DNA of 64,000 nt from Ottelia alismoides (GCA_037367405.1 JAZKJV010000683.1:744001-808000); one strand, 5' to 3'; shown: positions 19,640-33,100, counted from the stretch's first letter. Made by a program: numbers and translations. Notes: a model not told the origin generated them from the sequence alone.

Positions 19640-22600
19640 ATGGGTCTCTCAAATTTGGAGTGCTTTCTGAAGAGGACTACACCAGTGGTTCCCTCTCGGT
19701 TCCTCCCCAAGGTCTGTGCTTTTCATGTTCTCCTCTCGTTTGCCCATTTCTTGGTACTTGCATTGATCTCGAATCCTTTCCTTGCTTCTGTTTGAGAATT
19801 CACATGTATATGGGTTGGTTTGTTTTTTGCTGTTTTAGGGATTTGGGCTTTGTTGGTTTTTGACAATTATGTCTTGTGTCGAGATCCAGTCAAATCTGGT
19901 GTCTTTGCAGTTATCTGTTTATTTCCCGTACTCAGTGCGACTTCCATCTGTTTTAATGATTATGGAGATGTTCCACGACTTTGTTGTTGGTTTCTTTTTT
20001 GATCAGATTCATATCAAGGATCTGTTCATTGACAGGTAGCTATTTGATCCGGGTCAATATTTTTTTTTATTTGGATGTTAATGTCTGGGATTGTTCTTGT
20101 TCCCTGACGTGGATACATTTGGGTCTGTTTTGGATGTTAATGTCTGGGATTTCTCATATGCAATAAATTATTCTTTTCATATGCTGTCTGTTTTGGAGGT
20201 GTATTTGCTCTTCTTGGTGGTTAAGTTTGGATTATTTTTCTCCCTATCTAAATATAATTTTGGCCTGGTCAGGTTCTTTGATTTTTGTTAATCATGCCAT
20301 CAATTTCGCTCCACTTCTTCCATATTTTATAATATATATGTGCATCCAGTTTAAAATTTCTATGAACTGTTAATAAGTATATTGAGCTTCACTCCTTAGA
20401 GGCCTCTTTGATCATTATGCCATTTGCTTGATCTAAAACCACCATTTATTTTTCTGATTATTACGCCAATAGATAAGATAGAGATTTTATTGACAGGATT
20501 TAATGGATTATTTGCTGTTTGTTCAGAGTTATATGAGGAATCTAAATACCGACTGGCAACCACTTGATAGAGACACGATCCAATATTTCAATCTAGGGGA
20601 CCTTTGGGAATGCTTCAACGAGTGGAGCGTTTATGGCGTGGGATCTCCTATCCGTCTCAATAATGGGGAGACAGTGGTCCAATATTACACACCATACCTT
20701 TCAGCGATTCAAATATACACCTCGAAATCTGTATCCTTGAGGTATATATTATAGGACAAATGTTCCCTCTTTTGTTAATGGTATATACTGCAAACACCCA
20801 TATTAAGATGGGCTTCTGCTTATCGATAGTGATTATAGTGGAGATTCAGAAGGAGAGTTCGAGATTAATTCATGTAGTAGTGAGAGTGAAGACCGCAAGC
20901 TTTCGAGGTCGAGCAGCAGCAATTCTGACAAGACGTGGGATATGGAGGAGTTGGGGATTGGCCTTGAGGCTTGTTGGTCAACGAGGAGCCGATTTGGTGA
21001 GCTCTACTTCGAGCACTTCGAAGGAGATGGACCCTTCGGAAGGATCCCGCTCAAGGATAAGGTGAGGATTATAAGTGCATGTTTTCTTGATCATCGAGGA
21101 AACAACCCATAAGTTCTAATTATGAATTGTTATATGTACATGCTTAGATCGATGCTCTATCTCGAAAGTATCCGGGTCTGAAGACATTTAATAGCGTAGA
21201 TCTTTTGCCTGCCAGCTGGATGGCTGTTGCCTGGTATGTTCCACTATTCCCTTTTTTTCGAAAAAAATACTTGCTGGAGAATATGTTAATGGTTAGTGTC
21301 ATCGCAGTTAATGATCAAATCCATGTATTTCTTGCTAGGTATCCAATTTACAACATTCCTGCCTGCAGAAATGCAAAGGAGCTCTACGCCTCGTTCTTAA
21401 CTTACCATACGCTCTCGTCATCATTCCAAGGTGTCTAAATCTTTTCATGCACCTTAAATTTGCATGTCTTGTTCATTATAAATGCAAATAAATTTCTTAA
21501 TTATTGGATGTAGATTTTCATAGCTAGCATTTTCACCTTGCCTTTTTTAATTTTCTCTTTGGTAAGTTAATATGAATAGAACACCAAAAAAGCACCTTCT
21601 ACTTTTGATAAATTGAAGGCACAGGTCATTTCTTCATTCCGATTCAATTATCCTCGTCAAAGCTTAACTCCCCTATTTTTCCATGTTAGCCTTGGTGGAT
21701 TTCATGGACCCCATGATCTTGAAATGTATGTCCTCCTTAAGTGGACAAGCACTTTTTAGGGAACCCATTTAATGCTGGATTATATGGGAAAAAATATAGT
21801 GATCATGCGATAGTTATGAAAAAATGCCTCCACGACATCTTTGTTGGGCACACCATAACTAAATGATTTTTTGTGGGGCTATTTACTTTGCAGGTGTCTT
21901 TGGAAATGCATTCATTAAAATATCACTTTGCGATTTTTTCTACCTGCATTTCCCTTTGACAATGCTCCATTTTGCATCCAGTACCTCTTAACTTCCCTTG
22001 ATTTTTTTTCCTAAAAATGAACTATAAAGTAAGGATCTCGGTTCTCCCTCCTTTTTCTCTATCTTATGCTCACCCTGCTGGCTTTCTCCTCCGTCTCCAC
22101 CTCCATCAAAGGATCTTGGTGCTCCCTCCTTTTTCTCTATCTTATGCTCACCCTGCTGGCTTTCTCCTCCATCTCCACCTCCATCAAATACCAATTTTCA
22201 TTCTTGGAGATGATCCGATTTGTAATCTGCATATCATGGGCTACAGCCTCGTTTGACTCCCTTTCGTGTGGAAGCTCCAATACCTCCTTGGAACAAAGTG
22301 GTTGGAAATTTGTTGGTCGGATTCAGTATCTCTGTTGTGCAAGCCTGCGGCTGAATAAAGATATTAATCATGGTACACACATGAAGAAATTCGCATTATC
22401 TCTTGACCCTCGTGTGTGTTTCATTTCTGTGAACCAGTTTTGAGATGGAAAATAATACATGGACAGAGGATATTTTTCTGTGGTTTATCATGAAGGTTCC
22501 TTTTCAGTATCTTGCTAATTTCTGAAACTTTCTTGTGTTGTTTGACATTGTGCAAATATTGAAATCATGCCAAAAAACATTCAATCGCCTCAAGGGAATA

Positions 22601-23047
22601 CACGACATTATGCTAAATCGAAAAATCGCATTGATCTAATATTTTTCGCCGTATTCGAATGTTTATTTATGGAATTATTTCCATTAACTATTTCTCCAGT
22701 TTATGGTCTTTCTCCAGAGCCATATTTTTCTCATGGATAACTTACCTTTTGTTGTTGAGTCTGTTCATTGCTTAACTTGATACTCTTAATATATAGATGA
22801 TTCTTCCGAATGTACATCAGACTCGGACACTGAAAATGGGCTGGGAAGACAGGAAGACGAAAGCAATGCCATCCCGCTTCCTCCTTTCGGCCTAGCAACT
22901 TACCGGATGCAACCAAGAATCTGGTTCAACCTCGAGACTGCTGATGATGAAAGGGTCTTCTCGCTCATGAGTGCTGCTGACTCCTGGTTGAAACAGCTCC
23001 AAGTTCGTCATCATGACTTCAACTTCTTCGCATCTCATGCAATGTGA
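19640..23047 (+). CDS. DUF789 family protein, six exons, 315 residues
   Basis: Exons: 19640-19711, 20527-20741, 20830-21061, 21148-21233, 21339-21430, 22797-23047, total 948 bases. All five introns are GT-AG and the phases join without a break. The start is fixed by the family's typical opening ([20 protein letters not shown]). Exon 2 carries [17 protein letters not shown] and [17 protein letters not shown]; exon 3 an acidic serine-rich linker, then [20 protein letters not shown] and [17 protein letters not shown]; exon 4 '[12 protein letters not shown]'; exon 5 '[20 protein letters not shown]'; exon 6 '[11 protein letters not shown]' and '[20 protein letters not shown]'. These are hallmarks of the plant-specific DUF789 family, whose biochemical role is unknown. 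No signal peptide or membrane segment is evident. It looks intact, one of only two host genes here. Confidence 0.93.
22033..22188 (+). repeat. 78-bp tandem duplication in intron 5 of the DUF789 gene
   Basis: A 78-bp unit at 22033-22110 repeats at 22111-22188 with few differences. It creates open frames (for example 22066-22443) that are intronic and not exons. Confidence 0.9.
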
Positions 23048-23494
23048 ATAACAGCTACAACTGAATCCTCTCGAAGGGTGCCATGGCAACTATGATTTTT
23101 TTTCCTGGATGGAGTAAGTTGCGTGTTTGGCAGTGTCTTGGGAGCTAGACAACGATAGATCTCTTTCCAATCGTGGGTCTGCTAGTAAATGGAATCCTTC
23201 GAGTGATCGTAATCTTCTGAGTTGCTAAACTGTTGGGTTTAGCATCACCCCCCACATCTAGAATTCACCTATAGAGCCTGTTTAATCCGTGTCGATATGT
23301 TCTTGTGTTCCCTAATGAGGTTAAGGTTTTTGAGCCCTCAAGTTTCTAACTTGCCAGTACAACAGAAAAGAGGTGTAGCTTTGACATTGTGAACTGTTGC
23401 TAATTATGCTTTGATGCAGCTTGTTGTGCCTCTTTTTCTTGTTTTTCATCCTTTTATATCTGATCTGAAAAATAAAAGTGATGGTTTGTGCATT
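23048..23494 (+). other. Probable 3' untranslated region of the DUF789 gene
   Basis: T-rich, non-coding sequence after the stop. AATAAAA at about 23471 could serve as a polyadenylation signal. Confidence 0.45.
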
Positions 23495-23576
23495 AAACTA
23501 CCAGTCATGACTGAGAAGGTGAGGGAGGAGTGTGTAAACTACCAGTCATAACTGAGAAGGTGAGGGAGGAGTGTGT
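23495..23576 (+). repeat. 41-bp tandem duplication
   Basis: AAACTACCAGTCATGACTGA and its near copy start at 23495 and 23536, and both continue with GAAGGTGAGGGAGGAGTGTG. Confidence 0.9.
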
Positions 23577-23677
23577 TTTGTAGGAGCAACTGCATTAGAA
23601 TCTGAAAATCATTGTCTAAAAGGGTTTAATTACACAAATGATAGTCAAGTGTGAATATTTACAGAGATACTGATTAT

Positions 23678-23869
23678 ACTAAATTGCTATGGAATTTAAT
23701 GGCTGATTATTCAATGGGAAATATTAGATAGTATCTATAATTTGGACTTATTTGTGGTCTGGGTAATGGAGATTACACTAAATTGCTATGGAAATTAATG
23801 GCTGATTATTCAATGGGAAATATTAGATAGTATCTATAACTCGGACTTATTTGTGGTCTGGGTAATGGA
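23678..23869 (+). repeat. 99-bp tandem duplication
   Basis: ACTAAATTGCTATGGAA begins at 23678 and again at 23777, and similarity runs through to TGGTCTGGGTAATGGA. With the adjoining 41-bp and the intronic 78-bp duplications, this is a third simple tandem copy within 2 kb. Confidence 0.9.
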
Positions 23870-25278
23870 TTTATCTGTTTGTGGCTTGGCTGTACTATGT
23901 TGTTATCTTGGTATCTGCCTTTCTAAGCTAATAAACCCAGGTGAATTAACAATAATTATTATTCTGACGGGGTTGCAAGACTCTCTCCTGAGGCATACGT
24001 GTGAAAGTAGATGGATGGTGGAGGTAGTTATCCAAGAATCATAATGTTATGCTTGATGGTGATGTTTATGGTTTGGAATTAAGCAATCAAGGATCCGGTG
24101 AAAGAGGGAATAAAGGTTGGGAATGCAGAAACAGGCTGTCTACTGTTAGGGTCTCAAAATGCTTTCTTCTTTTGGGTTTCATCATAGAGGGAATCGGGTA
24201 CCTTGATGACTTTGCCATTCGGTTATATCACAAGACAAATGAACATTGACGCATATCTTATCGAGAGGATGGTTTAGGTCCATAGATGTAATAAGATTTT
24301 GCTGTGAGGGAATCTACTTCTCGAGATGAGCTGTGGTGTGCACTTTGGTTGCATCTAGGTGGTTATTGGCTTGGTGGCGGTTGGGCTTGACTTGGAGGTT
24401 GCATTAACAAGACTCCAACTCGGCCTATAATGGTCGGACTTGGGCCATTTGCTAGGGTTCCATAGATTTATACCATCGCCTCTCGATGGTAAAAAGGACC
24501 TAGCTTGGAGGAGTGGTGATTTTCTTTTATGTACGCGTATGCTTTTGAAATATTCCAGTTACATGATAATTCTTTTGATCTTTGTAACTATGTAATGATC
24601 CCTTCAAGCAAACCAACTTTTACCATGACTTCAGGTGTTAGCTTCTGTCTTTTTCGCCCTTGAGACTACCAAAAAGAGTTGAAAGGTCTTATAGTTACTT
24701 CCAAAGTTATAGATTATCACAGGGATCCACAAAAAAGAACGAAATTCCATGGTTGTTCGCTCTCTTGCTCTCTGATCAATGTTATATCATTTCTTACATT
24801 CCGAGATCCCACCTTATTCTCAAACCAGGTTGCTCGGTTGGTTGACGCTATGGTAGACTCATCTTACATACAAATTTTTTGGAGTGTCATATTATGCAGT
24901 TTGTGCACCTATCTTTGTTTGCAAAGTCCATTCCTTTCGCCTTTGAGTTTATTCATTAGGGTTTGAATTGCCATTGCGTCTCTATGTAGTTGTTGTATTG
25001 TCTATCAATAACAAGAGGGTAGGGCTCGATAAGGTCATGTGTATCTATAATTAATCCCAAATGTGGATTTTCGTGTCTTGTTCGTTCAATCGTCTGATAC
25101 AAGCAATTCAGGAACATCCGCATTATTGTATGAAAATTTGTCCAGCTTTGATTTATTATCATTTGCGATAGCATTCATCGATGCAATAATGGCAAAATAC
25201 AGTTTAAATGCAACTCTTGCTCTTATTCCCGTGAACGGATAGTGCAAAATCTTGTGTTTAAGGTATTATAAATTGGCT
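23870..25278. other. Intergenic sequence, nothing recognised
   Basis: Several frames of 60-95 codons occur on both strands, none with family motifs or splice context. I see no gene or repeat that I can support. Confidence 0.4.
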
Positions 25279-25286
25279 TTGTTAGT

Positions 25287-26061
25287 TAGAGATGAAAACT
25301 AATCGGATATAGATGGGATGCCTATTTTCATATCTATATTCGCTTCATCTCTATCGAATACGAATACGGATATGGTTCAGATATGCATTAAGGAAACCAT
25401 ATCCTTAAAAATTCGGATACGAATCCGAATCGGATATTTATCGAATCTGAATACGGATCGAATAAAGAGAAGACCCGAATACAGATCGAATAAAGAGCTA
25501 ACCTAAATATGAATCGAATGAAGAGTGAAAACCAAATATGTATCCAATAAACATGAAATCCAAATACGGATCGAATAAAGACTACATACTAATATGAATT
25601 GAATTCTTTTAGCAAAATTCATAATGATTTTTAAAAAATGGCAATGAAAAATAAGTTGCATCATGACAAAAGGGAGCGTCAAGATGACCTGCGTTCTTGA
25701 TCGGAAGCAAAAACGGGAACATAGTCTGTCTTTTGTTCATGTCCATCCCCAAACAAATGGAAGTTTATTAATATCATTAATATATTGTATTTTATAATGT
25801 ATAATACTAATAAAATAAAACAGGATTGTGGTTTATATTATACTAACTAATATATAAAATGATATTAAATGTTTTATTTGGATATCTGGATCCAGATATT
25901 CAAGTCATTACCATATCCATATATCCATATATGTATCCGAAAAAATTTTACAACTCATATTCAATATTCAATTAATATTCGGATATAAATATCTGTATCT
26001 TGTAATTTTTCGAATACGATAAATAGATATTCAGATATATCCATATCTGTTATCATACCTA
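25287..26061. mobile_element. Non-autonomous hAT element, 775 bp
   Basis: Flanked by a perfect 8-bp duplication, TTGTTAGT (25279-25286 and 26062-26069). The ends are TAGAGATGAAAAC and (reverse complement) TAGGTATGATAAC, matching at 10 of 13 positions. An 8-bp duplication and TAG...ATG termini are typical of hAT elements, as are the many subterminal copies of GGATAT/ATATCC. No transposase is encoded. Confidence 0.82.
25430..25600 (+). repeat. Degenerate tandem repeat of about 30 bp in the hAT element
   Basis: Five or six units built on 'AATACGGATCGAATAAAGA' with growing divergence. These are probable subterminal motifs expanded in tandem. Confidence 0.7.
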
Positions 26062-26069
26062 TTGTTAGT

Positions 26070-26362
26070 CCACTCGTCGATCTAACTGAGTTTACATAAG
26101 CTTGATTTGAAAATCACCAATAAATCGCATGTTTTATATCAAGAACAAAAATATGGGAATATCAGAAGTACATGATATGCTAGTATATGTAAAGTATACA
26201 ATAACGGATTTAGGGGAGGCATGGAGAAGTTCTTATAGTTTTTTTAAGGAAAAAATCTTTGGTCTTTCTAATGCATAATGCCCCCTTTATTTTTTTAGGG
26301 TAAAACCCATACATGCTTCTTTTCGTTTCATTGGAAAAAATATCAATTATATTTTGGAAAAA
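26070..26362. other. AT-rich spacer
   Basis: Nothing supported. Confidence 0.4.
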
Positions 26363-26669
26363 GGGAGCCTACACCCGGGGTGTAGGTAACACCTACAACT
26401 TGCTCTTTTTCATTACATTTAAATTTTCTGAAATAAAACATTTGAGGAATCAGATCACTATATATCACTACGGTGTTATTCTAAACTCAACTTAATTTGG
26501 AATTTCTATCATCACCATGGTGTTATGTTTGTTTTGCATAAAACTTGAAACACATATTCCCATCAATATATTACATAAATCCTCCTAAAGTTTCCTTCAA
26601 AAAATCTAAAAATAATGAAAAAATCGGGTATAAGTAGATCTGCACCCCGGGTATAGGCTGCCAGCTCCC
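26363..26669. mobile_element. MITE with GGGAGC / CCCGGGGTG termini, 307 bp
   Basis: Left end GGGAGCCTACACCCGGGGTG and right end (reverse complement) GGGAGCTGGCAGCCTATACC followed by CGGGGTG form an inverted repeat with a short insertion in the right arm. The interior is AT-rich and non-coding. No target duplication is evident, so the superfamily is open. Confidence 0.55.
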
Positions 26670-27353
26670 ATATATCGTTGCCATAAAAGTTCTACTCAAT
26701 AGTAGTGGATTTTACCTTGAATCGACCGAATAATTTATTAAAGAGAAACAACTTGTAATGGATCTCTGTACTATTTATTTTATTGGGATTTTATTTTTTT
26801 AAGGATCAAATTATAGAATAAATCAGGTTTCCATCCAATATCAATATCATTTACTCTACGAGGCTTAATCTGATCTTTATTTTTATTTTTTTTAAAAAAA
26901 TCAATTTATTGTTAACATGCATATACATAAATATTCTTGAGCCGTGTATTTTTGTCATAGACTCATCTAGATTTCTAGTTATTATAATAAAAATATAGAA
27001 TTATGTATTTTATATCCTAGATTTGATACAAATTTATAACAGGGTAGGTTATGTTTAATCAATTAAAATTCAAGGCTAGTTAAAAAACAAAATAAAAGTA
27101 TTAGAATATGTCTAATTACATTTTATATATTAGATTTGATACAAATTTATAACAAGGGTAGGTTATGTTTAATTAATTAAAATTCAAAGACTAGATTAAA
27201 AAACAAAATAAAAGTTGTAGAATATGTCTAATTAAAAAGATATAAATATCACTCGCAAAAAATACTGATAACATTGGAAAATATATGATATCGGTTTAGG
27301 TTAATTTATCGTTCACAACACTATAAGGAATATGATAAAATCATAATTGATAA
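26670..27353. other. AT-rich spacer with a tandem duplication
   Basis: Contains a 113-bp tandem copy: TTTTATAT(C/A)(C/T)TAGATTTG starts at 27008 and 27121, and similarity lasts to about 27240. Otherwise no coding sequence. Confidence 0.6.
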
Positions 27354-27738
27354 GGGTAGAATGGGGTTGCCCGTAGGGGTAGCTAACTTAGCTTCCCCGC
27401 TCCATTTTCCCCATTTTTTTATTTTTTTTGAAAAATAAGATCGTGTAAATTCATTATTATATCTCTATATTATGTCATTCAAATTTCATGAGAAACAGAG
27501 ACTCCTACAGCCTCCATCCAGACATGGTCGATTTAAAAAATCCTGCGACCCTTAAAAAATGATTGTTTAGATGGAGGCCGTAGGAGTCTCTGTTTTGCAC
27601 GAAATTTGAATGACATAATATAGGGATATAGTGATGAATATTCACGGAAGAAATTTTCAAAAAAATAATAATAAACTAGGGAAAATAGGGCAGAGGGAGC
27701 TAAGTTAGCTTCCCCTAGGGGACAACCCCATTTTTCCC
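27354..27738. mobile_element. Snapback MITE, copy 3, with 9-bp target duplication
   Basis: The element runs from GGGTAGAATGGGGTTGCCC to GGACAACCCCATTTTTCCC, is 385 bp long and almost entirely palindromic. A perfect 9-bp duplication, AATTGATAA, flanks it (27345-27353, 27739-27747), diagnostic of Mutator-like insertion. The centre shares GAGACTCCTACAGCCTCCAT, TCGATTTAAAAAATCCTGCG and related words with copies 1 and 2, so the family is assigned to MULEs by this copy. Confidence 0.88.
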
Positions 27739-27747
27739 AATTGATAA

Positions 27748-29140
27748 ACATATTTATTTATCACTGACCCCATCCTACAACCACCACTACCCTCTTCCAC
27801 ATCCATATCCTATCCTCCACCAACCACCGATCTTGCTCACGCCACTTTCTTCTCGATCTAGTTGGCCACCATTGTGTATAAATAAACCTCCCCACATTCT
27901 TTTTGAGCTTTAATCCCCTTCAACCCTCTGTAACCCCAATCCTAATTGTGATAGAGCTCCCTGGTGACAATAAGAGGCTCACTAAGTGATGACCGAGGGT
28001 TTTTCAAGCAGGTCTAAGTGTATCCTCATGGAGTGCGAAGATAAGTTGTCGTTGAGGCGACATACAAGAAATCCCCTAGGTCAATCAATAAGTAACCACA
28101 ATATAACAATAAGTGATGAACAACAAAAAAAAGTGAGGCATAATTTATTATACTCTACAAAAAGAAATGTATAGCATGTAAGCATGTAGAGGTTGATCCA
28201 CGGAGAGCAAGCTAGGTAGCCTATGATTATTGCTAATCAATGTGTACTATGTATATACTTGTCTTTTGAGTCTTTTTATGTGGATTTGAATTTTATTTTT
28301 TATTATATTAATAGTAAATATAGGTAATTTAATAATAATAACATAGATTGTATTAATATACATATATATACATATAGGCAGGGTATACACATAAGGTATA
28401 TATGTCTATATAGACATATATAAATAAATAAGTATAAAATTTTTAGGTTTTAAATTTTGCTAATTTTCAATCCCTTTTTTATTTTTGAAAAGAAAATAGA
28501 AAATTATAAGGAATATATTAGTACATAATATAAGCATCTAGATAATGTATACATATATATTTATATACATATTGGTAATATATAGTGTATATATCTGTAA
28601 ATAGTTCAAAAATAAATGGGTAAATATTTTTCACTTTTTATATTTTTCTCATATTTTTGTGATTTTTATAGTTTTTTGCATATTTTTAGGTATTTTTAAA
28701 ATCCAAAAAAAATCCCAAAATCAGGATTAAAAAAATAGTCTGAATTAATTTAAAGGATAAAAATAGCAAAAAATGTCAGAAAATTACCCCTATTTGTGGG
28801 TAAATATTCAAGTACTTTAAAGAATAAAAAACAAAGGGGGCTAAGTGCAAATTACCCCTATTTGTGCACAAACCAAGGTCTTGGATCTCTTCACATGGAC
28901 ATGTGTCGACCCCATAATGCACGGTGACGGTTTGAAGATGACGGCTGGGATTGGATCGCGGGCAGAGATTCGACGGTTGGGGCTCGGAAGATCGGACATC
29001 ATCTACTGCATCTGGAGCGGGTCTTTAGATCGGACGATCCTAGAGTGTATTGGAAGAACACTCCAAGAACAGGACTTGGTATTGCTTTGATCCACTCCTT
29101 CTCTCTGCTCCAAGCTCCTTTTGAGCTGTTGATATGCCCT
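27748..29140. other. AT-rich non-coding sequence
   Basis: Long AT-rich stretches with TATATA runs around 28340-28600, no open frame with family features. AATTACCCCTATTTGTG occurs at about 28782 and again near 28851. Confidence 0.4.
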
Positions 29141-30110
29141 ACGGGTTCACCTTGATGTTCCGTAGCTGAAGGATGTCTCAAAGGAGTTCGGGCCCCATCG
29201 GAGGGGGCCTGGAGCGTCGCGCAATTGGAGCTTCATTTTTAACTTCAAAAACCCCTCAGATGGAGTCTTTCATAAATGCAAAGATAATGAAAAGCTACAC
29301 GGCATGGAGGTGATCTAGGTCGTTATTGGCTAGGTTCATGCCAATTTAAGGGGGAATGAAGATGCTCCAGCGTGAAGCGGGGGAAGAAGCATCAAGGGAC
29401 TGATCTATGCAAGATCAGTGGCTCTAAATGGATCAACTCGATAGAGAAATAGAAGAGGAGGTAAATGGGATGATTGACGATGGTCAGAGAGAAGCGTGTG
29501 ACGGTGAACATGGTGGTCGGAGCTCTAGAGCTCCAGTGAGCTAACTAATCTAATTTACGCTAATGGAGCCATTAAAACATGAAACAAATTGCGGAAAATG
29601 AAACCTACGGACTACAAATACCTAGAAATAGTAAAATAGCATAGCTCGAACCTAATGGTGGACCAAGGAGCACGACGTTGCTGGAGAGCTGTTGTGGACC
29701 CATTGTCCTCCTCCTGCAGTGCTCCAACCTCTAGGAAAGCACCTCAGTCACCAGTGGACTCTCACACACATGGTTGAAGAGTCTACAAAGCTCGGAGAGG
29801 GATCAAGGGTGAATGGGAGGAATTGGATTTTTGTTTATAGACAAGTTTTTGGCGAATTTTGAGCTAAATTATTGAGAGGCTCAAGGCAGATCGATGAGAT
29901 ATAATGAGGAGGCAAGGTTGGCGATTGTGATGTGCACGAGATCTATGAAGAACTCGAGGCAAATGGAGGCACATGGTGGCCTAGAAAATTTGAGGAAGTG
30001 GAGTCGCTCGAGGCTCTAACAGGGTCATATGTAGGGAAGGACAGTTGACCAAGGTCCAACCATCCTCGCCTCATGATTGGTCCATATTAGACACTACATG
30101 ACAAAAGAGT
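29141..30110 (-). other. Possible LTR or leader sequence of a gypsy element
   Basis: More GC-rich than its surroundings. The 29180-29230 stretch (GGGCCCCATCGGAGGGGGCC, then GGAGCGTCGC) resembles non-coding parts of plant Ty3/gypsy LTRs read on the minus strand. I found no matching second LTR, so this is a guess from composition and context upstream of the minus-strand pol remnant. Confidence 0.25.
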
Positions 30111-33100
30111 TGGCTTTATTCGAAAATAATTAATTAAAAATAGTAAGTGATTTTATTAATTTTAGGGCATAAAATAAAAAAGTTTATTATTTATAGTATT
30201 TCAACATGATTTTTATTTATTTTTATGAGTCAGTTTAGTACAAGCTATTTTTTGCAAGTGTATTTATAGGTATATTTACCTATGTTTTGCACATTATATT
30301 TTATTTTATATTTTTATTTTATTATTTTATTTTCATATTTTATATATTACAACTTATTTTTTACATGAATAAATATATTTTATTGTATTTTTTGATGTTA
30401 TTTGTACATTTAAACAAATAGGGATATATATTATATATGTATAAGTATAGTTATTTCATCTATATACTTATGTAGACTATTTTATTTTTGTGTTTTCTTT
30501 ATGATTTTGTTTTATTATAAATATGTACATAAAGTTTACATAATATTTACACAATTATAAAAATATTAAATTATAAAATAATAAGAAATAAATCAAATGA
30601 GTATTTTATTCATGTATTCTATACAATAGGGGTCCAAAATCTAACTTTCACACCCTTAACTCCAAATTAAGTGAACTATTTTCATTAAATAGCTAATTAA
30701 AAATTATATTAAAGTGATTTTAAGGTATTTTGAGTTTTTATTGAGGAGATATGGGTCTGGTAAGTTTGGATTTTGGTTTTATATTTCGAGTATAAAATAT
30801 ATACTATATGTTATTTTTATGTAAACTCAATTTGCCATTTTTCTATATATTTTTATCTACAACTTTCATGTTCAAAGTTTAATGATTTGAGGTATAAATA
30901 ATAAAGAATAAAATGGATCCTAAAATGCTTTATTGATGAATGAATAAATGAAATTTTTAGTGTATCTTTGGCCCTTATCTCCCCCTGCTTTATTCTTTGT
31001 CGACCAAATCAATTCCTGACTTGGTCTCGGGGTTTATGGTCATAAATAGCATTGGCATTTTATTTCTTTTTCTTGTATTTCTTCATTCTTTTATTTTGTC
31101 TTTAAACATTGTAATTTATAGAATAACTATATAATAAATAACGAATGCTAATTAATACATAATAATGATATTTACATGCATTTAACTAGGTTTAAAGGCC
31201 AAAATGAAAGGATAAAGGTGATGAAATGGAGATTCATCACCCCCTTGTACTTTTCTTTGGTAATCCCTAGCAAACACTTAGGAAAATGAGTGCAAAAATA
31301 AAAATGAATAAAAGAAAAAGAAATAACTTGGAATAATTGTCAACTTTTAAACTAGTCTTTAATAAAGTCAAAGTTTGGATCTCAAAGAAGGTATTTGGAT
31401 TAATGGTATGTTCGGAACCACATCGAAGTCGGGAAGTGTGACATAACAACCCTTAGATTACATACTCCTATCATCCAGTCCAATTCACAGCTAGGTCAGA
31501 ACCACCCTCTCAATCGCAAACTCTTGCTACCTTGAAATTACAGAACAATGTGTGTGAATTTATTCAGGTCTTCCAAGATAAAACCGTTGAACCATCGATG
31601 TGTTAGCTCTTCTAGTATCCCATCCTCCTGGAAATAGATATTCCCTTCTAAGGTCAGGTACTCCCGATCTTTACAACCGAATGGGAGAGAAGTTAGAAGA
31701 ATGGGAAAAGAAGTGTGAATGGACCGGTGTAGTCTTCATTCCCTTGTGAATTTGGTCAGTGTAACCAATTTTTCACCAAGAAGCATGATTGTTTCAAAAG
31801 CTCAAATTTTTGTGGAATTTTTGGTATAGGCTTCTGTGTATATTTTCTTTGACTTTGTATAACTTCTGCATTCTTGTTTATGCCTTGGTGGATATAGCAT
31901 CTTTTTGTTCCAAGGTAGACCATTCCTCATTTGAAGTATTATCTTAATCCATCTCCACTCTTTAGGTATCATTGTTACCAAAAGAAGTGGGTTAGAGTGT
32001 CGGTGTCGGTAATACCCAAGAATGGTTCCTGGGCTACCCATTGACGAAACGTCCTTACATCGTCCCGACTTAGACTCCTAGATTTTTCAACAATCCATCT
32101 GAGTTGAGATAAGTACTAGGTGTGAAATTTCCAGTCAAGTCACTGTCTCAAGAGTATTATGGATGATATGAAGGGTCCTAGTTAAGCATATCAAATTAAC
32201 TCATGAACATAGTCTTATGGAACCTAAAGAATTAAGTCGGTGACCTGAAACATCTCCATTTCCAGTCCTCAATGAGTTTTCCTGAAATTAAGTGTACTAA
32301 GGTCTATTGTAAGCTCCAATCTTCAGACTTTATTTGAACTTGTTCAATTGTCTATATCAATCTGAAAAATGTGAATGCTATGTATAGTGCAAGAAAAATA
32401 TTTTTGTAATGCAATTATCTTATTTTGAACTTTTTATGGATTTTTGAAAAAAATTGCAAAATTTTATGTAATTTTTAGATTTTTTTGCAAAATATTTTTC
32501 AAATTTTAGATTTTGCACTTTTTTAGGGATTTTTCAAAAATAAAGTTATTGGGAATAAAAAGGAAGCATGTGCAGATATTTATATAGGCATGCATACTTT
32601 TATTTACAAAGGTTGATTTATAAGAATTTATAAGATTGTATATACAAGTTTGTAAAGATTATTTATTTGTTCGAATTATGTACATAGTTCTTAAAATAAT
32701 TTGAAAAGATTTCTGCAAATATTTTGAAAACTTGTTTTTGCAAGCTAATTTGACAAATAATTTTTACAAACATTTTACAAAATTTGAAAATATTTTGCAA
32801 AGATTTTTCAAACAATATGTATAGATTTTTCAAACTATTTTTGCAACCATTTCCAAATCATTTGAAAATAGATTTTCAAAATATTTTATTTCAAAAAAAG
32901 AAAAGAAATTTCTACAGACAAAAGCTTTTTACAAAGGTTCAAAATATTTTCTAAACAATTTTCAAAAGATTTTTCAAGTAGTCTTTTCAAACTATTTTTC
33001 AAATATTTTGCAAAACATTTTTACCTGATTTATCAATTGGTATATACAAAGAATTTTACTGAATTTTTTACAAGCATGCTCTTTACATTTGATTAATTGT

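Noticed and set aside
22066..22443. A 125-codon frame between exons 5 and 6 of the DUF789 gene
   Set aside because: Created by the 78-bp tandem duplication in the intron; skipping it gives a continuous frame that matches the family.
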